Numbered from the stretch's first letter, positions 1 through 12,966 are shown. The stretch is DNA of 64,000 nucleotides from Aldrovandia affinis (GCA_029706075.1 JAINUG010000011.1:1092501-1156500), one strand, 5' to 3'. The notes: generated from the letters alone by a model not told the origin. Numbers and translations are program-made.

Positions 1-19
1 TGAATAAAATAATGTATAA

Positions 20-372
20 TTTTCTCTAATTTTTCTCCCAATTTGATAGCCAATTACACCTGCTATTAGTCAATCCCCCCCTCGTAATGTGAGTTCGCTG
101 CCGTAGCCCTGTGACCGGTAGTAACGAGGGCGAAGTATCGTCTCCTCCGAGACGGAACCCGCCATGCCTTAGACTGCAACCGGGTACTACAGAACCACTC
201 CTGTGTGCAGCAAACACCCTGTCGGCTTCCCTCCCCTCTTCCTGGGGTGGACAGCCAATTGCCGCCCCCAGTGACATTCCTGGCCAGAGCCGACTGGCGC
301 GGCCGGTGGAATCAAACCCCGGTCGCCGTGGCCAGTGTCGAACGTTGAAACCACTGCACAATGCGGATGCAT
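20..372 (-). mobile_element. Second SINE family (tRNA-derived, about 350 bp)
   Basis: Reverse complement starts with a tRNA-like head near 372, has B box GGTTTGATTCC (308-318) and ends in AATTGGCTATCAAATTGGGA near 30. Related copies sit at 23.7 and 57.2 kb and share the GGGGGCGGCA block and/or the AATTGG...GGGAGAAAAATT end. Confidence 0.75.
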
Positions 373-643
373 GTAACTCTTAGCTGCTTACAGCTTAAAC
401 TATTTTAAGTAAAGACTTGAGCCTGCAATTATGCCAATTATTTAAAATTGAATACCACTGTAATTGTATTTGACCTCTTTCAGATAACGTTTAATTCTTG
501 TTGATGACATTCATTAGGCTCTTTGTAATAAAAAACAAAAAAACATACATTTTTACCTACATTTAAATGGATACATGAATAGTTCAACTGGTTGATACAT
601 TTTCCATGGCTGCAATCAGATAGGCCTGCAGCAGCTCACTTAA

Positions 644-856
644 TCCTATGGTCTTCGTCTTTTAGTCACACCCAGGGCCTTCGGGTCAATTTGACCCGGC
701 TCATGTTCAACCATTCTAAAGTCGTTATATCACATGTTTAGTACAGTAAATGAGCCAAGCAGAAGAAGTTTAATAGAAAAAAAAATATTTTAACATACTT
801 TTCCTTGATGTTGAAATTTTAAAACGGGTCAGATTGACCCGAAGACCATAGGAAGG
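644..856. mobile_element. Small piggyBac-like non-autonomous element (TTAA flanks)
   Basis: TTAA occurs on both sides (640-643 and 857-860). The ends are inverted: TCCTATGGTCTTCG on the left and CGAAGACCATAGGAAGG on the right, with inner GGGTCAATTTGACCC and GGGTCAGATTGACCC palindromes. TTAA duplication is the piggyBac hallmark. There is no transposase. The left end appears to have lost a few bases. Confidence 0.65.
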
Positions 857-860
857 TTAA

Positions 861-1084
861 AACATACAAAGTATCACTACAAAAATAACTGTGCCATCTA
901 ATTTCTTGGGATTATCTCCACTACTCATGTAGATAACCGCATACACTATCCTGAAATATGAAACTATTATCATAGGTTTGCAGCACAATGCTTATGTTTT
1001 ATACATATCTTTTATGATCTGGGCTGTATGTGTTATTCTCTGAGACCTGCATTTATATATATGTAAATAAATACAGTATATATA

Positions 1085-1120
<36 letters not shown>

Positions 1121-1979
1121 AGAGAGTGTCCTAGAGCATGCGATAAAGTTTGTATTAACTTCTGAAAATCTAAATGTGCTACATTTTTGTGTGCATTCAC
1201 TCTGAGAGAAAAATTGTAAAGGATAGAAAATGCAATAGGTTATCGTAAAAATGTGTGTTTGGTTCTTGTTTACAGTATGTGTATGTGTTTGTGTGTATGT
1301 GCGTATGTGTGTGTGTTGTGTGCGTATGCGTTTAAATGAGATTCATTTAGATTTTACAGCTCAGTTCAGACACTGCACTTTGTCCACAGTGCTAAAGGGA
1401 TGGTGGGACTTAGGGACAAAGTTCAAGAGGGAGAGTGATAGAGAGCGTGAGAGAGGGAGGGAGGGAGAGGGAGAGAGAGAGAGGGAGAGAGAGGCAATGA
1501 AGGACAGTGTAGAGAGCAGGGTTGAAAGTAAAAACAACAACCTTTGACAGTAAAACAGCAGGTGGATGGATAAAAACCAGGCTGGCTGACATGACGGACA
1601 GAGGCGAAAAACAAACGGGAAAAATGAAAGCAAGCAACCCTCTTCCGTGAATTCTTTGGAGGCAAAATGAAAGAAACACATTGAGACAAATCCTTCATCT
1701 ATTGGCAAAGGAAAAAAAAGAGAGAGTAGGGAGAGTAGCATTGGTGTGTGTTATGAGGGTGTGTGTGAGAGCGTAAGAGTGTGTATTCTTATGTGTGCAT
1801 TTTCTGGACGTGTGTGTACGTGTGTGTGGCATGCGATTGAGACACAGCGAGATTTCAAACAGACAGTGTTTGAGGGGTAAAGGTTGGGGGCAGGGGGGGT
1901 GGGGTAGAGTAGAGTTGGGGGGTTGGGAGGGGGGTAGAGAGGCAGTTTAATGGAAGGACAGGAGGGAAGAGGGGCAGCC
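861..1979. other. hnf1a upstream region
   Basis: This holds AT-rich sequence, GT and GA microsatellites and no recognisable exon. The hnf1a 5' UTR and promoter should lie in the last few hundred bases, which are G-rich (1880-1950). No TATA box was identified with confidence. Confidence 0.6.
1088..1117. repeat. (GT)n microsatellite upstream of hnf1a
   Basis: About 15 GT units at 0.9 kb upstream of the hnf1a start codon. Further GT-rich (1275-1330) and GA-rich (1436-1496) stretches follow before the gene. Confidence 0.9.
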
Positions 1980-4900
1980 ATGGCAGGACGTCTCTCTGCG
2001 CTCCAGGAGCAGCTGATCTGGGCCCTGCTGGGTTCAGGACTGTCCCGGGAGGTCCTGGTTCAAGCTCTGGGGGAGCTGGAGCGGGAGAGGGCCTCGGCGG
2101 GGGGAGAGAGCGGCGACAGGGGGGGCGGTGAGAGCTCCGAGGAAGGAGAGGAGGATTTTCCGCCCCCTATTTTCAGGGAGCTGGACAGGCTTCCCCCAGA
2201 GGAAGCAACAAGGCAGAGAGCTGAAGTGGACCGACTGCTGCAGTGAGTATCCATGTCACGGGCACCTGTACCTTTCCATGTCCTCACCTCTCCCTGTTTC
2301 TCCCTCTTTTACCTGTTCGTTTATCCTCTCATCTTTCCACCCATATTCCTCCAGCAGCAGAACAACAGGCCTGCGTCTCTTTGCCAGTGTTTCCACAATA
2401 CATTTCTATGAATGAGGTCTCGTACAGTTTCTTTTTGTCTCTCCCCTCCCCACCCCCTATAGTAACAACATTACATTAGGGTTCAAGTGACAGTCAAAAG
2501 ACTTCTTCTTTCTACTCCTAATTTCAACTCTCTCTCCGCCTCTCTTTCTTCTCCTGCCTCCCTAGTCTTTTTTCGCATCCCAGAAAACAAGTTTGAGAAA
2601 GTAAAATCACAGATGGGTTTACCTGTCAGCATCCCCTTCTCCCCAGCATCCTTTGTCTTCAGTTTAGTTTTCCTTCCTAAAACCCCCTCAGCAGCCCCCC
2701 TCCCTCTCTCCTTCTTCATCCCTCTCCCTTTCTACTCTGTGTCTATCTGTCCGTGTGGTGAATATAAAGGAGAGGGTTCCTCCTTTCTCTGGTTACTAAT
2801 TACCCGTCCCTTCATTATTCTCTGGTCATTTCTCTCTCTCTAATAAATGAGCTACATGGATGGCTTAAGATTAACAGACAGATACACACACACACACACA
2901 CACACGGAGAGAGTGTGTGTGTTTGTGTGACAGAGAGAGAGAGAGAGAGTGTATTTACACACCAGAACACCAGAAGAAAAGTATCAGTGTTTTACATTTT
3001 TAATGATTACAGTTTAATAGTCTACCCATTCCAATATGCAAAGAAGATGAAGTTAACTTTATATGAAGGGGCACATGTAAAGTTAACAAAAAATAGCCTT
3101 GACTCAGCTTATTATTTATGGTAGTAAATACTTGGGACAGTGGAACTGTGGGAAAACCTGTTGTGCATGATAATCTCATGTTCTTTCTTAATTATGGGAA
3201 CATATTATTAATGTAACCGTATTAAATGTGATATAAGCTTGTGTTTATGATTAAAACAGTGTAAAAATGAAATGTGAGTGTGCTACTGAATACAAGTGAC
3301 TGAAAGTGTGAGAGCATGTCAGGTGTGTGTGTGTGTGTGTGTGTGTGTGTTTCTAAATGACTGCTAGTGTTAGAGTGTGTCAGGTGTGTGTGTTTATTTG
3401 CTGTTTATGAGTGTGCTTGTTTTTCAGGGAACTGGACTTTGTCCTGCTGTCCTTCCTCTTATCTCTCACAGTCAACACAGCTTTTTTTCAACACATCTCT
3501 TGCTCTCGCTCTCTCTCTCTCTCTCTCTCTCGCTCAAATTCAAATGACCAGTTATGGCCAGCCTTGCAAAAGCTGTACTATGCAAAGTGGCAGTGTTTTT
3601 GTCTTAGTTATACAGCAATTGACATTATTCTTTTATACTTGCTTTTAAACAAATACTATATTAGTATCTGTAATAATCCTGCTAATGTGCATGCATGCAT
3701 TTACACATATGGTTAACACAGAATATTTTAGTCTATAAAAACAATAACTCAATGTACCCCCTGTAAAAGAGAGTGAAAAGTGTTCATCAAGTCTAACGTC
3801 AGCATTGTGTGTGTTTGTATATACCTGCGTACTTGCATGCATGTGTATGTTTGTGCGTGCGCGTGTCGGTGTGTGTGTGTGTGTATGTGTGTGTGGCAGG
3901 GAGGACCCGTGGCGTGTAGCCAAGCTGGTGAAAAGCTACATGCAGCAGCACAACCTTCCTCAGAGAGAGGTGGTGGAGTCCACAGGTCTCAACCAGTCCC
4001 ATCTGTCCCAGCACCTCAACAAGGGCACACCCATGAAGAACCAGAAGAGGGCAGCGCTGTACAGCTGGTATGTCAGGAAGAAGGGAGAGATCAGCCAGCG
4101 TGAGTATCGCCAAGGATGCCTCATGATGCGTTCCGTTGCTATGGAACTCTCCATGGGCCTCAATCGTGGGATTTAGGGAGATTAAAAACTGAAGCTCATG
4201 TCTGTGTCTAGCACTGGGTGGGGGGGGTTTGTCTTTGTGAAATGAGATGCCAGGTCTGAAGCCAGCTACATTTGGTTTATCATAAATCCTTTGGAGAATG
4301 AAACAGTTTACAGCACAGACAATAGGCACATCCTTCTCGCTATTCCCATTTCTGCTGAAGTTGGTGAGTGCTGAACGTAGTCAGAATTGTGTAATTCCAC
4401 TCAGCACCCAGTGGTCCAGCCTGCACCCTGCAGCCTCCTATACTTGGCTGGGCATTCTGGATAGTCACAGATAACATATCTATTTGATTTATACCCTTAA
4501 ACTCCACCATAAGCCCCTCACAAACACGGACATGCATGCACACACAGATGTACCCACTCACACAGGACATATGTTTTCTAGGGAAAGTTGTACACAGGAC
4601 AGAGAATGTGTTACGCTCTAGAATGAGAATTACATTTGTAATCACATTATTGCAATAGTATGAATTTTTTTATTGCCATAACTAACTAAGTAAGGGCTAG
4701 ACCATCGCGTTGTCCAGTCCAGGCAAAAAGTTTTTGAGGGCGTGTTTGACCAAAAATATAAATCAATGCAAAAGAGACAACAGGTTTGGATGCAAAGAAA
4801 ATAAATTATGCACAGTGTTTTACTTGATGAGTTTAAAACAAAGGGGAACAATGGAAAATGCCATTGCGCCATTTTCCCTCTGTGTTTTAAATTCGTCAAA

Positions 4901-7900
4901 TGAAACTCTGTGTGTAACTTAACCTTTCTGAGTGTGGACCTTTTTATTCTTTTGCATTTCTTTTACTGCCATAACTTAATTAATTTTGGAAAAGTTTCAG
5001 AGACATGTGCATGCACAGACATAGAAAATTCACCAACATCCTGGATTTATCATTTGATTTGATATTGTTTTGACCCTACACAGTCTGCTGTACACTGTTC
5101 CACAAGTATTGATCCTTGTTTTAACTGCACTTAACCAGGAAATGTATACACTTTAGAGACACTTTTTGGAGGGAAACCGCTGGTTGAATTGTGTGAGTGT
5201 ATGTGATGTGCTCTTCTCCTGACCACCTTTTTCCAGAATTTACCAATGCCAGCCGGGGACTCGGACTGGGGGAAGAGCTAGGGGAAGATATGAGGAAAGG
5301 CCGGAGGAACAGGTTTAAATGGGGTCCCGCCTCACAGCAGATCCTCTTCCAGGCTTATGAGCGACAGAAAAACCCCAGCAAGGAGGAGAGAGAGGGGCTT
5401 GTGGAAGAATGCAACAGGTTAGTGATTAGGGGAAAGAGAGGGAGGATGACAGAAGAGAGGGTGATGAGAGCCGCAGATTAAATCCTATCTCCATCTCTTA
5501 CTGTCAAACTAGTCCTGAGACAGTATTCTCTCTGTCCCTCAGTCTGTGACGCTCAGGGTCAGTGCCTCTCAGTGTCAGCGTTGCTTAATGTCTCTCACTG
5601 TTAGTATTGCTTAGTGTTTCTTAGTGTCAGTATCCTTCAGTGTCAGTGTCCCTATGTGTCTCTCGGTGTTAGTGTCCCTCAGAGTCACCGTTGCACAGTA
5701 TCTCTAAATGTTAGTGTCCCTCAATGTGAGTATCCCTCAGTGTCAGTGTTGCTTAGTCTCTCTTAATGTTAGTGTCCCTCAATGTGAGTATCCCTCAGTG
5801 TCAGTGTTGCTTAGTCTCTCTTAATGTTAGTGTCCCTCAATGTGAGTATCCCTCAGTGTCAGTGTTGCTTAGTCTCTCTAAATGTTAGTGTCCCTCAATG
5901 TGAGTATCCCTCAGTGTCAGTGTTGCTTAGTCTCTCTTAATGTCAGTGTCCCTCAGTATCAGTGTCACTTACTGTCAGTGCTTCTCCCTCAGGGCGGAAT
6001 GTCTTCAGCGGGGTGTGTCACCTTCCCAGTTGGCAGGACTGGGCTCTAACCTTGTGACAGAGGTGCGGGTGTACAACTGGTTTGCCAACCGACGCAAAGA
6101 GGAGGCCTTCCGCCACAAGCTGGCTCTTGACACACCATATAACAGCCAATCGGCAAGCTCCTCTACCCATGCCTTACCCACAAGCCCTTCCCATGGTAAC
6201 TATACATCTGCTCAATCAAACAATTTATATTTTACCATAAATTACAATAAAGGGACTACAAGTAGTACATTTTAAACTAATAAAGCATCATTTTATAAGA
6301 AGTCTTCATTGAAGCTTCTGAATACTCTTAATAAACATTCAATAGGTGATATGCAAGTAACCTATACTGCGTACACACACTTAAAATTCAAAGAGAAAAC
6401 GAGATATTCATAGAAATCAAAATGTCTGCCAAATGGATGCCATTCATCCCTGACATGTTGAAATTATAAACAGAAAGCATAGACATTCCTCGGGTAACAT
6501 GTAAGCAATGTAGAAGGGGTTCACATTTAAAATGAAGAAAAAAAAATGATAAAAGAAAGCAAAATATTCAAAATGGCCACCAAATCCCTGACGTGTTGGA
6601 ATCGTGAGCTCAATTTAAGAATAATTTAAGAATATCAAGAAAGTAAAAATGACTTAAATTGAAGCCTACATTTTCATTTTAGACACATAACAGATGCCCT
6701 CATCCAAAGAAATGTACACAGTTTTACATTTTTCTTTTACATTCAATCCACTTATACAGCTGGATATTTAACTGAAGCAATTCAGGTTAAGAACCTTGCT
6801 CAAGGGTACAACGGCAGTGCACCACCTGGGAATTGAACCTGCAAGCTTTCAGTTACAAGCCCAGTTCCCTAACCATTATACAATACTCCCACTCATGCAT
6901 CACATGTCCTAGCAGTGACTCAGTGCAGTACACAATAAACCACCATCATAGCATAGACGACCGAGAACAAAGGGGCTTTTGCAGACACACCAAACTTTTG
7001 CAGACACACCTTGGAAGTCTTGGCAGCTTCTGGCACGTGTGTCCATGTAGGTGCTCAAGTATTGACTGTTTTAATCTATACAAATATCTCTGGAGATGCA
7101 GTGGATTGGCATGATTTTAGGCTTGCTGATCAGATACATGTCTGGTACACCGCTCGATTTGAATGCTGTGCTGCCTGTATTGGGGGGATTTTTTCCACGG
7201 AGGACTTTTTGGAAAATAGATTTTTCTTAAGCTTATTGACAGACTCTATACAAGTTGTCATACAGAATACATCTGTATCTCTCCAGCAATTAAAAACACG
7301 ATGACTTATCTAGAAATTATTTCCACGCTGTCCAAGATGACTTCTTACCTTTGACATGAAACTGTGATGTGGTATCACAACCTGTAAATTAGTGGAAGCT
7401 TGGCTAAACTAAAAAGATCCAACTTCTTGGTTGGCAAGATAAATTTGCCAGTTGCTTGAAAAAGCAGGCACTAAACAGGACACCGCGTTAGCCACTGTTC
7501 CAATAGGAATATCCCTCTTGAGAATTAGCGAGCCTCTAGGGTGGCTACAATAGATAAGATATCTCATTAACTTTGAAAAATCTGTACCACCATAGATGTG
7601 ATTATTGAATGCAGACACCTCAGGCATATAAAAGGCAATGAGTGTAATTGCACCACAACAGCAAGATTAAAAAAGTATGATAATTAAGGAAAACACACTG
7701 TCTGACTCAAGTAGAACGATGAATGGATTGTGTCTTCACATTCAGGGAGGATATTGAAAGTAGGAAGTAAAAACAGGAAGTGCCCTTTCCATGAAGTTGG
7801 GAAGCCCGCCCCCCTTTCTATTTATTGTTTAAGTGAAAGTGCAATAAGTGGAAAGGTACACATGCTAGACAAAAACGAATTAAATATTTGTATTCTTGGC

Positions 7901-10900
7901 ATATTAGTAGGCAATTTTTAATTACCATTGTCTTTGTAACCTCTAAACGTATTTCTTAATGTCTTAATGTACTTTAGGCTTTAGGTACTGTTAAGGCCAT
8001 AGTGAATTTCAGTGCCATTTTGCATTCTACTCTTTTAAGACAATAATTGTCCATTAAAAGTAGATACATAGGCAGAATATCATCATAAGAGACATCGATT
8101 CGGTACAGATTCATATGTTTCAATAGTTTAAAACATATATATTAAATATTATGCTTTTTCTAGCATGTGTGCTGTATTTGGCCAAACTTTTAATATCATT
8201 CAACTGAAGTAACTTTTTGGTGACCAAATGTTTGAGATAAATCTACACATCTTAAAGAGTGTCTCTATTAAATATGGTGCTTTAATCCACCATACATTTT
8301 GGAATAACAAACTGGGCTAATATCCTCAAGTACCTTAAGAGCCAGATTCACCCAAAACACATGACCCATTTAAACAATGTGCCACTCCCCACATGCAGAT
8401 ACAATGCCCCGATACCTGGATCAGAACCATGTCATAATTGAATCACACTAAAACACCCTTTATCTCTTTCCATTCCCACGACACCTGCAGGCATGAAGTA
8501 TACCCAGCAGGTGACAAATGAGCACCTGGGAACGGGTCATCATGGAGACAGGAGCGTGGGCGGGCGTCTGGTTGGCAGCCCTATCCAACTGGAGCCAAGC
8601 CACACCCTACTGGACACGCATCACAAACATGTGAGAGCTCATGCCATACTACACAAAAAAAGCTTAATGCCTTTTTCAAATAATATTGATTGATCTTTCA
8701 CTATTTTGCATTGAAATACATTTTTAAATGTCATGGGGGGTTGGGTGATATCAGACTACTAATATCACAACAACATATCATAAGACAAACCAGTAAGTAT
8801 GCAAACACTTTACAAACAATACAATACAAAACAATAGAACACTACCAAATAGCATAGCGCATACAGTAAGGCTAAATGAACACCAGTGTGTTGCAAAACA
8901 CACAAAACACAAAAGTGAAACAAAGTGTAAGTGGCAATGCTGTAATAAATATTTTGTCACATACCTGTAAGTGTGAAGAGCTAGAGCTATAACATTCATT
9001 TCAAAGAGCACCAGTAGTAAAGAAGTGGCTGAAGAGCATCCCTCTCTCTGTCTGTCTCTCTCTCACCTTCCCCCTCCTTGACTCAGGTATGCGGAGGTGG
9101 CCCTCTCCCCCCAGTCAGTACGTTGACTGCACTGCATGGTCTGTCTGCCTCTCCTGCTCCGTCCCAGAGCCTCATCATGGCCTCCCTGCCAAGCGTCATG
9201 AGCCTGGGGGAGTCCTCGCTTCTTATTGGTAACCTGCCTTGACCACCTATCCAATCACAGACCATGTTGAATACTGAAGCTCAAACCCATAGACCAGAGG
9301 TTTTCAGCCTCGGCTGTATGATGTGTGATGTATCATTGTGTATGATGGTTTTCGTTCCAGCCAATCTCTTGATTAAGCTTAAGTTACTTACTTTTAGGTA
9401 TTTTCATATGGTGTGTGGCCCGTCCGAAACTATTCCGTTGTCTGAAACCAATCGCCTACTGTAAATCAACAGCCTACTGTAAATTTTGTCAGAAGAGTTT
9501 CTCAGAGGGGTGATTGTGGTGAAAAGGTTTGGTGCAATAATTGAAGTATTTCTTTAGTATTTCTTTAGTGAAATTCATGAGGAATGGGTCATTATTCTTC
9601 TGTTACCCATGTATTTTGATTGAACATAACTGAACGTTGTCACCCTTTGTTTGTAACAAGCAACGATCTATTGATAAACTTTCAACTATGGTGCTAACCA
9701 AGCTGATTATGACATCAAGCTATTTTCTTCCAAGTGTTTATGTGTCCCCATGATAATAAAAGTCCACGTGGTCGGTTTCACCAGCTTTGGGTAAACTCGT
9801 TACTAAGCCCCTAGATGTGTTACACACAGATATTACAAAATAATGTTGATACATTAGCTTACTTGCATAATTCTACTTGCAGTGCCAATTCTCGCTGACT
9901 ATCTTTTTTATTGCCACACGATAACAGTATTTCCAAGTCGGATAATCCATGAGAATGAGGTGTATATGATGTTTATATATATTTGTCATGAAGTTGCTGA
10001 TTGATGATCACATTTGAGTAACTTGTAAACTACCCACATGCTGACTCAGCACTAGCTTGGTAAAGCCTTTCTGTCTGTCTAACTACTTGCATTTTATAGT
10101 GGAGATTCTCCACCACTGCTGGTCTTTGAAATATCCCTTCCTTTGTCAGCTAAACTCCATCAACCAGGATGCATCAATACATCCTTCCTGTCTGTCTCTT
10201 TGTCCACAGGCCTGGCCTCTACTCAGCCTCAGACCGTTCCAGTCATTAACAATGTTGGAGGCGGGTTCACCACCCTCCAGCCAATCTCCTTTCAGCAGCA
10301 GCTCCACTCCTCGCACCAGCAACCAATCTCACAGCAGTTTCCAGGTCACATGGGACACAGTTCCTTTATGGCAACAATGGCACAGCTTCCATGCCACAGT
10401 AAGGGCATATAGGCATTGAGTTACTTACTCAACAGCTGAAAGTGTGAACTGAGGCCAGGATGAGAATGAATTGGTTATAAATAGATTTTTGTAAATCAGG
10501 ACTATCATTTGAGGTGTGTGTGCTCTGGGATCACTGATGTCACTCTTCCCTCCCTCTGTCGCAGTGTACAGCAAATCCGAGTTGTCCTCATATACCCCCT
10601 CCAGCCTCCTGTCCCAAGCTATGCTCATCACGGATAGCAGCAACTTCGGAACACTCACCAGCCTAACTGCAGTCCGACAGGTAACACTTACCTGCACACA
10701 GTGTTATTAAAATAGATTCAAGAGAAACTGTTACATGTCCACTTATGGGAACCAATCTGGAAGGGATCTCACCATATAAATGAATGGAGCAGCTCCAGTA
10801 AGTGTATAAGTGTTAATCCTATGTTAATAACCCTGCATGCACCAAGCACAGGATGCATCTTAGAATGCACTTTATGTTTCTCAAACAAAACAGGTAATAG

Positions 10901-12541
10901 ACAATGGAGACAACACATAGGTAAAGTGTACGCAAGACCCAAACCCAGACGAGACATGGACAGCGGAAACTAGCCACGGAATGCCATCTGTATCCATCTT
11001 TCATGGAGGATGAACAAAGAATAGATGGAGAATTAGCTTTAAGACAAACCACCAGCATTCTGAAACTTCACTAAGAGCATTTGTCTCTCAGTACTTGATA
11101 TGTATGATATGTTAGGGGTAACAGGTCAATCTTTTCTTTAAAACCCCATTGCAAATCTTCTTTGGTCCTGTAGATTCTACCAACAGACCCTGAAGATGAG
11201 AGAGACCCCCCCATCCAAGACTCCTCTCTTCACCTGCATGCCAGCTCACCTGTGCCAGGTAACACTCACTTGAGACTGAACAAACAAAACATCTTGCCGA
11301 AACAAAACTAGTCTCCTTAACAACACATCTTCTCTACTCAAGAGCAACAGAGAATAGATCCAATACAGTTTGGAATCAGTGATATAATTAAACCTGGAAC
11401 ACCAATTTTTTTATTTTCTTTATTGATTTGAATAATTACTTGCATTAATTTTTTAAAAAAAAGCTCTTCATTTTTTTTTTGGTAAAATCAAATTCAAACA
11501 TTTGGGAGTCCGAAACCACTCCCTATTCCCCTATTTAGGCTATTTTGATGTACATCACATTCTACAGATACAACAGAGAACTACCGTGATTTGTAGATCG
11601 ACAACTTTACCCTAGAATTGGCAAATACAGTGGAACGAAGGAGAGAAGGGAAAGAATCAGTGATATAACATATTGGGAATGGAGGCTGTTCGGAACACCA
11701 ATTTTTTTAAATTTGGATCCTTTATTGATTTGAATAATTACTTGCATTACTTTTTTTTTTAAATAGGCAACTCTCAGTTTTTTTGCTGTAAACCTTATTC
11801 TACATTAATAACCAGTAGTCAAACGTTTAAGTGGTAATCAGTATCTCACAAGAACATTAATAAACCTTTTTCAATGTCAGCTTTCCAAAAGATACTTCTC
11901 CTTCTCAGTGACCTTTGTCCTCATTTTCTGAACTGATTTTGTTCTGACCCTCTTTATACCAGACTGTTGACTTTATTATATTCTCAATTGTGAGCAATTG
12001 TGCCAAGACATGCCCCTTGTCTAATTTTGATTGTATTTTGAGTTTTTATAAATGGAAAGCATGACTCTTATACGTTATATTTAATGCTTGCCCTTTTTGC
12101 ATCAGTGATAAGGAGTTTGAGAAACCGGTTTCCTACCCAGTTCAGTTTTAATGTATGGGCTGTCATCATGTTCTACACAGTGTGCTTTAAGGCAGGAACT
12201 GTATGTACTCAATGGATGTGAAAACACTGATTTTATCTGTGAATTATAATTTGGTCCACCTCTGGTGCAACATGATGCATGCAGGTAATGCATCACTTGG
12301 TAGAAGTTTGCTCAATCTCCCATTATTTTAAGTGGTGGACTTTTACACGGCCCCAAGATTACGGCCGTATACTTTATCAAACCGGCTCTTTCTTTCATCC
12401 TGCTTTGCAGTTTCCTCTGGGAGTTTGGAACTGTACTCTTCATCCCAGCCTACTGAGACCCACCCACCACATCTCCTAACTTCCCCGTCAGCAGACATCG
12501 ACCCCTACATCCCTGCACAGATGGTATCCACAGCACAATAG
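1980..12541 (+). CDS. hnf1a: Hepatocyte nuclear factor 1-alpha, POU-homeodomain transcription factor (10 coding exons)
   Basis: Coding exons are 1980-2242, 3900-4099, 5237-5417, 5993-6195, 8491-8630, 9087-9228, 10210-10398, 10565-10680, 11174-11258 and 12411-12541. They join in phase to 549 aa, against 631 aa in human HNF1A. Domains seen: N-terminal dimerisation helix (residues 1-32, starting [12 protein letters not shown]); POU-specific domain from [13 protein letters not shown] (about 89-154); divergent homeodomain from [11 protein letters not shown] (about 175-258) with the long HNF1-type loop and recognition helix [17 protein letters not shown]; then a Ser/Gln/Pro-rich transactivation region with conserved patches [31 protein letters not shown] and AMLITD. 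HNF1A binds DNA as a dimer and activates liver, pancreas and gut genes. Ten coding exons and custos next door favour HNF1A over HNF1B. The start at 1980 fits the family N-terminus; an in-frame ATG at 1950 would add 10 residues. Confidence 0.95.
4824..4899. repeat. Short palindrome in hnf1a intron 2
   Basis: TTGATGAGTTTAAAACA pairs with TTGACGAATTTAAAACA (reverse complement of the right arm). The arms continue through GGGGAACAATGGAAAATG with a few mismatches. It may be a worn miniature element. Confidence 0.6.
5708..5960. repeat. 58-bp minisatellite in hnf1a intron 3
   Basis: Exact-period repeats start at 5708, 5766, 5824, 5882 and a partial at 5940, each containing GTGTCCCTCAATGTGAGTAT and CAGTGTTGCTTAGTCTCTCT. 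Looser copies extend back to about 5550. The array ends about 30-50 bp before the exon 4 acceptor at 5992. Confidence 0.9.
6674..6893 (-). mobile_element. tRNA-derived SINE, same family, older copy
   Basis: Reverse complement shows the same head, B box GGTTCAATTCC (6829-6839), the CACTGCCGTTGTACCC block and the TACTTAACC-like block (here diverged). The 3' end is diverged, with only a weak match to the hairpin. It lies in hnf1a intron 4, opposite to the gene. Confidence 0.82.
11364..11780. repeat. Imperfect tandem duplication in hnf1a intron 9
   Basis: GAATCAGTGATATAA starts at 11373 and 11654. GGAACACCAATTTTTTTA is followed by TTTATTGATTTGAATAATTA at about 11396 and 11692. Spacing of 281-296 bp with small indels indicates an old tandem duplication of about 290 bp. 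Confidence 0.75.
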
Positions 12542-12960
12542 CCACAGCAGAGCATGGACCTATTTCATAGGATGGGGGTCAGGCCATAAAGTGTCTACGG
12601 CACAAGACAGTGTCACTTACGAGAGACATGTGGGCGAGTGGTATAGGAGGGCAGTGGTGGAGAGACGCTTTGCAGAGAGACACAGTAGAACCCATTTTGC
12701 CAGTAACTTCTACCCGTGTGTCAATGAGCCATTACCCACAGAGAGCCAAATTCCCCGACAGACACGCAAAAACCAGGAAGTAAGTCACAGCCAGAAGTAT
12801 GATCAGCTGCAGCCGTCAGACTTCTGACAAGTGTCTGTCTCAATACCTCAGTCCCAAAGACTGCTCTGCAGTCAGTGAACGTGTGTGTGTGTGTGTGTGT
12901 GAAAAGAATCACTGCAGTTTCAGTAAAGAGAAACAAATCGATCATAATGGTCCTGTGTGG

Positions 12961-12966
12961 TTTATT
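12961..12966 (-). terminator. Candidate poly(A) signal for custos
   Basis: TTTATT on the + strand is AATAAA for custos, and is the first I could find after its stop codon (about 1.27 kb away). Use of this site would make the custos and hnf1a 3' ends overlap. Confidence 0.3.

Noticed and set aside
111-383. Open frame of 90 aa at the left edge
   Set aside because: It lies within a tRNA-derived SINE and is explained by that repeat.
3799-4329. - strand open frame of 176 aa
   Set aside because: It is antisense to hnf1a exon 2 plus a GT repeat. The + strand reading is the conserved POU-specific domain.
5708-5960. Regular repeats considered as a CRISPR-like array
   Set aside because: The unit repeats head to tail with no unique spacers and lies in an intron of an animal gene; it is a minisatellite.
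1980-12541. Assignment as hnf1b instead of hnf1a
   Set aside because: The exon structure, the GLAST/LITD activation-domain motifs and the custos neighbour all point to HNF1A.
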